Source: Omnitrophica bacterium GWA2_41_15 (GTDB lineage Bacteria > Omnitrophota > Gorgyraeia > Gorgyraeales > Gorgyraeaceae). Taken from it: a stretch of 7,699 bases of DNA. The stretch is taken from assembly GCA_919902485.1 (NCBI GenBank), contig CAKKRB010000252.1:1-7699 (forward strand), read 5' to 3'. Below, piece by piece: positions 6,570-7,699 of the stretch. The position numbers and the translations under genes were made by a program. How positions within the stretch are numbered: the first letter of the stretch is position 1; the number at the start of each line of letters is the position of its first letter. The notes beneath the pieces are model-generated. The model worked only from the letters and a program-made list of their open reading frames with translations. It was not told the origin of the DNA and made no database searches.

Positions 6570-6590
6570 CAAATTTGTGAAGCAAATTTG
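6570..6590 (-). repeat. Inverted repeat fused to the PKD gene ribosome binding site
   Basis: CAAATTTG occurs twice (6570-6577 and 6583-6590) around TGAAG. The motif is its own reverse complement, so the two copies form a hairpin. On the minus strand it reads into TTTGGGAGG, the ribosome binding site of the PKD gene. It is a near copy of the element at 411-433, including the GATCC on its outer side. Confidence 0.75.
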
Positions 6591-6601
6591 ATCCTGAACA
6601 A

Positions 6602-6636
6602 GCCTAATAATACGACGAACAAGAGTATTATTAGGC
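6602..6636 (-). promoter_or_regulatory. 12-bp hairpin in the PKD mRNA leader
   Basis: GCCTAATAATAC (6602-6613) and GTATTATTAGGC (6625-6636) are perfect reverse complements with an 11-nt loop. The hairpin lies in the predicted leader between the promoter and the ribosome binding site. No T-run follows it on the minus strand, so it is probably not a terminator. It may stabilise the 5' end of the mRNA or bind a protein. Confidence 0.6.
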
Positions 6637-6650
6637 GCGTCGAAGGACCT

Positions 6651-6674
6651 TAATTTAATAATCTAATTTAATAA
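6651..6674. repeat. 11-bp direct repeat at the PKD transcription start
   Basis: TAATTTAATAA occurs at 6651-6661 and 6664-6674, with a period of 13 bp, just downstream of the -10 hexamer and across the predicted start of transcription. The position suits an operator, but the sequence is pure A/T and chance is a real alternative. Confidence 0.35.
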
Positions 6675-6676
6675 GT

Positions 6677-6705
6677 ATTATAAATTATCTTAATAGCAAT
6701 GTCAA
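6677..6705 (-). promoter_or_regulatory. Consensus sigma70 promoter of the PKD gene
   Basis: The minus strand carries TTGACA (6705-6700), a 17-nt spacer and TATAAT (6682-6677). Both hexamers match the consensus perfectly at optimal spacing. Transcription should start near 6670, giving a leader of about 110 nt. It lies in the gap directly after the RlpA-like gene and implies strong, independent expression of the PKD protein. Confidence 0.88.
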
Positions 6706-6710
6706 CAAAA

Positions 6711-6729
6711 ATTTTTCCTGCGGCCAGGA
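6711..6729 (-). terminator. Weak candidate terminator after the RlpA-like gene
   Basis: On the minus strand, TCCTG (6729-6725) pairs with CAGGA (6720-6716) around a 4-nt loop, and AAAATTTTT follows. The 5-bp stem is short and the T-run is not immediate, so termination may be inefficient. Confidence 0.28.
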
Positions 6730-6731
6730 TA

Positions 6732-7115
6732 CTACATTATTTCAATCGAAACCTCAGTAAGGCCTTTTTCCAAATCAGCTATCTTGGAAAAAGCTTGCTT
6801 GGTGAGATCTATTAGCCGGTTTAATCTTCTGGCAGGGCCTCTGTCATTTACTCTTACAATGACGGATTTTCCGTTTTCTAGGTTTGTTACCTTTAATATA
6901 GTGTTGAATGGCAGGTTCCACATAGCGCAGGTAAGCTGGGAATCGTCAAATTGCTCCATATTGGCTGTTGTTAAGAGGATTCCTGGGTCATTCTGGGAAT
7001 ACCAGGACGCTTTACCTTTAATACTAGTAGGGGAGGGTTTTAAACCCTCCCCTACGGGCGAAAAAGAAAAAACCACAGCTACCAGAATTATCAATATAAC
7101 TGCGGCTTTTTTCAT
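6732..7115 (-). CDS. rlpA: RlpA-like double-psi beta-barrel protein, short form
   Basis: A 127-residue exported protein: signal peptide (MKK plus hydrophobic core, about 1-19), a 10-residue insert VGEGLKPSPT (21-30) encoded by a palindrome, and one double-psi beta-barrel domain (about 34-127; GKASWYS, TANMEQFDD, LPFNTILKVTNL, VRVNDRGP, IDLTKQAF). RlpA proteins are periplasmic or outer-membrane lytic transglycosylases that cleave naked septal glycan. There is no lipobox Cys and no SPOR domain, so this is a minimal form. Asp91 of NDRGP aligns with the family's catalytic Asp. The usual His of TAAHRTLP is replaced by Met65 (TCAMWNLP), so activity is uncertain. The ATG at 7115 has GGGAG 7 nt upstream. 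The gene lies directly downstream of a c-di-GMP riboswitch and terminator, so its expression should depend on c-di-GMP. Confidence 0.88.
   Translation of the reverse strand: MKKAAVILIILVAVVFSFSPVGEGLKPSPTSIKGKASWYSQNDPGILLTTANMEQFDDSQLTCAMWNLPFNTILKVTNLENGKSVIVRVNDRGPARRLNRLIDLTKQAFSKIADLEKGLTEVSIEIM
7027..7055. repeat. 29-bp REP-like palindrome, copy 2, inside the rlpA coding region
   Basis: Perfect 14-bp arms, GTAGGGGAGGGTTT and AAACCCTCCCCTAC, surround a single T. It is translated in frame as VGEGLKPSPT. The opposite strand in the equivalent frame gives VGEGFKPSPT, so either orientation would be open and encode almost the same peptide. It lies between signal peptide and folded domain, where an insertion is least harmful. 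Confidence 0.9.
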
Positions 7116-7124
7116 CTTAAGACT

Positions 7125-7170
7125 CCCAAATAAAAGAACCTATTCAGCCTTATGGCAGAATAGGTTCTTT
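7125..7170 (-). terminator. Riboswitch expression-platform terminator before rlpA
   Basis: On the minus strand, AAAGAACCTATTC (7170-7158) pairs perfectly with GAATAGGTTCTTT (7145-7133) around a 12-nt loop. The 3' arm runs into TATTT, giving a U-rich end. It starts 1 nt after the aptamer's P1 and ends 5 nt before the rlpA ribosome binding site. The position between aptamer and start codon marks it as the switching element rather than a terminator for the upstream gene. Confidence 0.78.
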
Positions 7171-7171
7171 A

Positions 7172-7281
7172 AGTTTCGGTAATCCAGCCACCTTTCCCCG
7201 CACCCAGAAACCTGGGTGTGGGGTTTAGGCCTGTGACTTTGCGCCCCATTCTTTCGAATGGTTTGCCTTTGTCGTAAAACT
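7172..7281 (-). promoter_or_regulatory. Cyclic-di-GMP-I (GEMM-I) riboswitch aptamer
   Basis: Read on the minus strand, the GEMM-I hallmarks appear in order: AAAGGCAAACC (7270-7260), a hairpin CATTC-GAAA-GAATG with GNRA tetraloop (7260-7247), GCGCAAAGTCAC (7244-7233), GGCCTAA (7231-7225), a variable hairpin CCCCACACCCAG / CTGGGTGCGGGG (7223-7196), then GGTGGCTGGATTACCG (7192-7177). P1 can close with AGTTT (7281-7277) and AAACT (7176-7172). By my alignment to Vibrio Vc2, the ligand-contacting position 20 is G, which favours c-di-GMP over the cGAMP-sensing GEMM-Ib type. It controls the RlpA-like gene just downstream. Confidence 0.93.
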
Positions 7282-7302
7282 ATTCAGTTGTCTCTATTGA
7301 TA

Positions 7303-7330
7303 AGTATGCCACAGAAATTGAAAAAATCAA
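7303..7330 (-). promoter_or_regulatory. Candidate promoter of the riboswitch-rlpA transcript
   Basis: On the minus strand, TTGATT (7330-7325) is followed after 16 nt by CATACT (7308-7303), preceded by TGG as an extended -10 motif. Each hexamer has 4 of 6 consensus bases. Transcription would start near 7296, about 15 nt before aptamer P1. The element lies directly beside palindrome copy 3, in the only space available between phoH and the aptamer. Confidence 0.42.
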
Positions 7331-7359
7331 GTAGGGAACGGTTTAAAACCGTTCCCTAC
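7331..7359. repeat. 29-bp REP-like palindrome, copy 3, overlapping the phoH stop codon
   Basis: Perfect 14-bp arms, GTAGGGAACGGTTT (7331-7344) and AAACCGTTCCCTAC (7346-7359), surround a central A. The minus-strand bases TAG at 7358-7356, within the palindrome's GTAG edge, are the stop codon of the phoH-like gene. The arms are identical to copy 1. Confidence 0.88.
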
Positions 7360-7699
7360 AATAATTCTGCGGCCAGGGAAGCAAGTCCTGAGCGTTCATT
7401 CTTGGTAAGAGTCACATGCCCGAACATTTCCTGGCCTTTCATGCGCTCAACAGCGTAACTCAGGCCATTGGAAGATGAATCAAGGTATGGGCTGTCTATC
7501 TGGTAAGGGTCTCCTGTGAGGACCATCTTTGCATTGTTTCCAGCGCGGCTTACAACTGTCTTTATCTCATGAGGTGTAAGGTTCTGCGCCTCATCTATGA
7601 TTATAAACTGATTTGGAATACTGCGGCCTCTCATATAGGTAAGGGCTTCGAGCTGTAAAAGATCGCTCTCAATAAGATCATCCACATGCTCTTTTCTTT
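7356..7699 (-). CDS. phoH: PhoH-family ATPase, 5' end outside window
   Basis: The last 114 codons are visible and the gene runs off the right edge. The stretch LEALTYMRGRSIPNQFIIIDEAQNLTPHEIKTVVSRAG is typical of the PhoH domain: IIIDEAQN is the Walker B-like motif of this superfamily-1-helicase-like P-loop ATPase, and LTGDPYQIDSPYLDSSSNGL follows. The Walker A motif lies outside the window. A GTG at 7685-7683 is an internal Val codon, because upstream codons (RKEH) keep the family match. The C-terminus HVTLTKNERSGLASLAAELL is, from memory, characteristic of long PIN-PhoH proteins (PhoH2/YlaK type), which couple an RNase PIN domain with the ATPase and act on RNA. The N-terminal PIN domain cannot be checked here. 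The stop codon is supplied by a 29-bp palindrome. Confidence 0.93.
   Translation of the reverse strand, partial: RKEHVDDLIESDLLQLEALTYMRGRSIPNQFIIIDEAQNLTPHEIKTVVSRAGNNAKMVLTGDPYQIDSPYLDSSSNGLSYAVERMKGQEMFGHVTLTKNERSGLASLAAELL

Noticed and set aside
6559..6585. In-frame TTG at 6585 as start of the PKD protein
   Set aside because: It lies within the leader hairpin, has no ribosome binding site of its own, and would add nine residues ahead of a good signal peptide. The ATG at 6558 has GGGAGG at ideal spacing.
6784..7182. Plus-strand open frame of 132 codons opposite rlpA
   Set aside because: It runs antisense to a well-supported gene and shows no domain or ribosome binding site. It stays open partly because the palindrome is open on both strands.
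7282..7330. Sigma54 promoter upstream of the riboswitch (TGGCA present)
   Set aside because: No TTGC(A/T)-like -12 element follows at the required spacing.
3958..7359. The three 29-bp palindromes as a CRISPR array
   Set aside because: They are kilobases apart, fully palindromic, differ in sequence and have genes rather than spacers between them.
7683..7685. GTG at 7685-7683 as the start of the phoH-like gene
   Set aside because: The reading frame stays open to the window edge and the PhoH domain is only half present after this codon, so it is an internal Val.

Overview
The window reads as a chromosomal segment of a diderm (Gram-negative) bacterium with moderate to low GC. The evidence is a lipobox lipoprotein with a non-Asp +2 residue, an RlpA-type cell-wall protein, cleavable signal peptides and sigma70-like promoters. 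The 29-bp palindromes with arms GTAGGGAACGGTTT or GTAGGGGAGGGTTT, and the VGEGLKPSPT peptide they encode, remind me of uncultured lineages such as Omnitrophota or Nitrospirota. That is recall, and I cannot settle the phylum from sequence alone.

All six genes lie on the minus strand, so the window reads from right to left. Order of transcription: (1) the 3' end of a PhoH-family ATPase (7356-7699), whose stop codon lies inside a 29-bp palindrome. (2) A complete cyclic-di-GMP-I (GEMM-I) riboswitch (7172-7281) with its own promoter and an intrinsic terminator (7133-7170). (3) A short RlpA-like double-psi beta-barrel protein (6732-7115), with another 29-bp palindrome translated in frame just after its signal peptide. 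(4) A consensus -35/-10 promoter (6677-6705) and a leader of about 110 nt feeding an 854-residue secreted protein with six C-terminal PKD domains (3994-6558). (5) A palindrome and a strong terminator. (6) A 706-residue fusion protein (1758-3878): a metallophosphatase-like domain with a CxC motif, a thioredoxin-like CxxC domain and a CcdA/DsbD-type membrane domain. (7) About 490 bp without genes holding two roughly 200-bp nested inverted-repeat elements. (8) An M48 metalloprotease lipoprotein (479-1264). (9) The 5' part of a LOG/TIGR00730-family gene (1-401).

The common theme is the cell envelope: a riboswitch-controlled wall protein, a large exported PKD protein whose domains carry regularly placed cysteines, a membrane-anchored thiol-redox fusion protein and a lipoprotein protease. 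The strongest points are the riboswitch upstream of the RlpA-like gene, the three-module redox fusion, the protein-coding palindrome, and the density of palindromic elements at gene junctions. I found no tRNA, rRNA, CRISPR array, transposase gene or phage gene.
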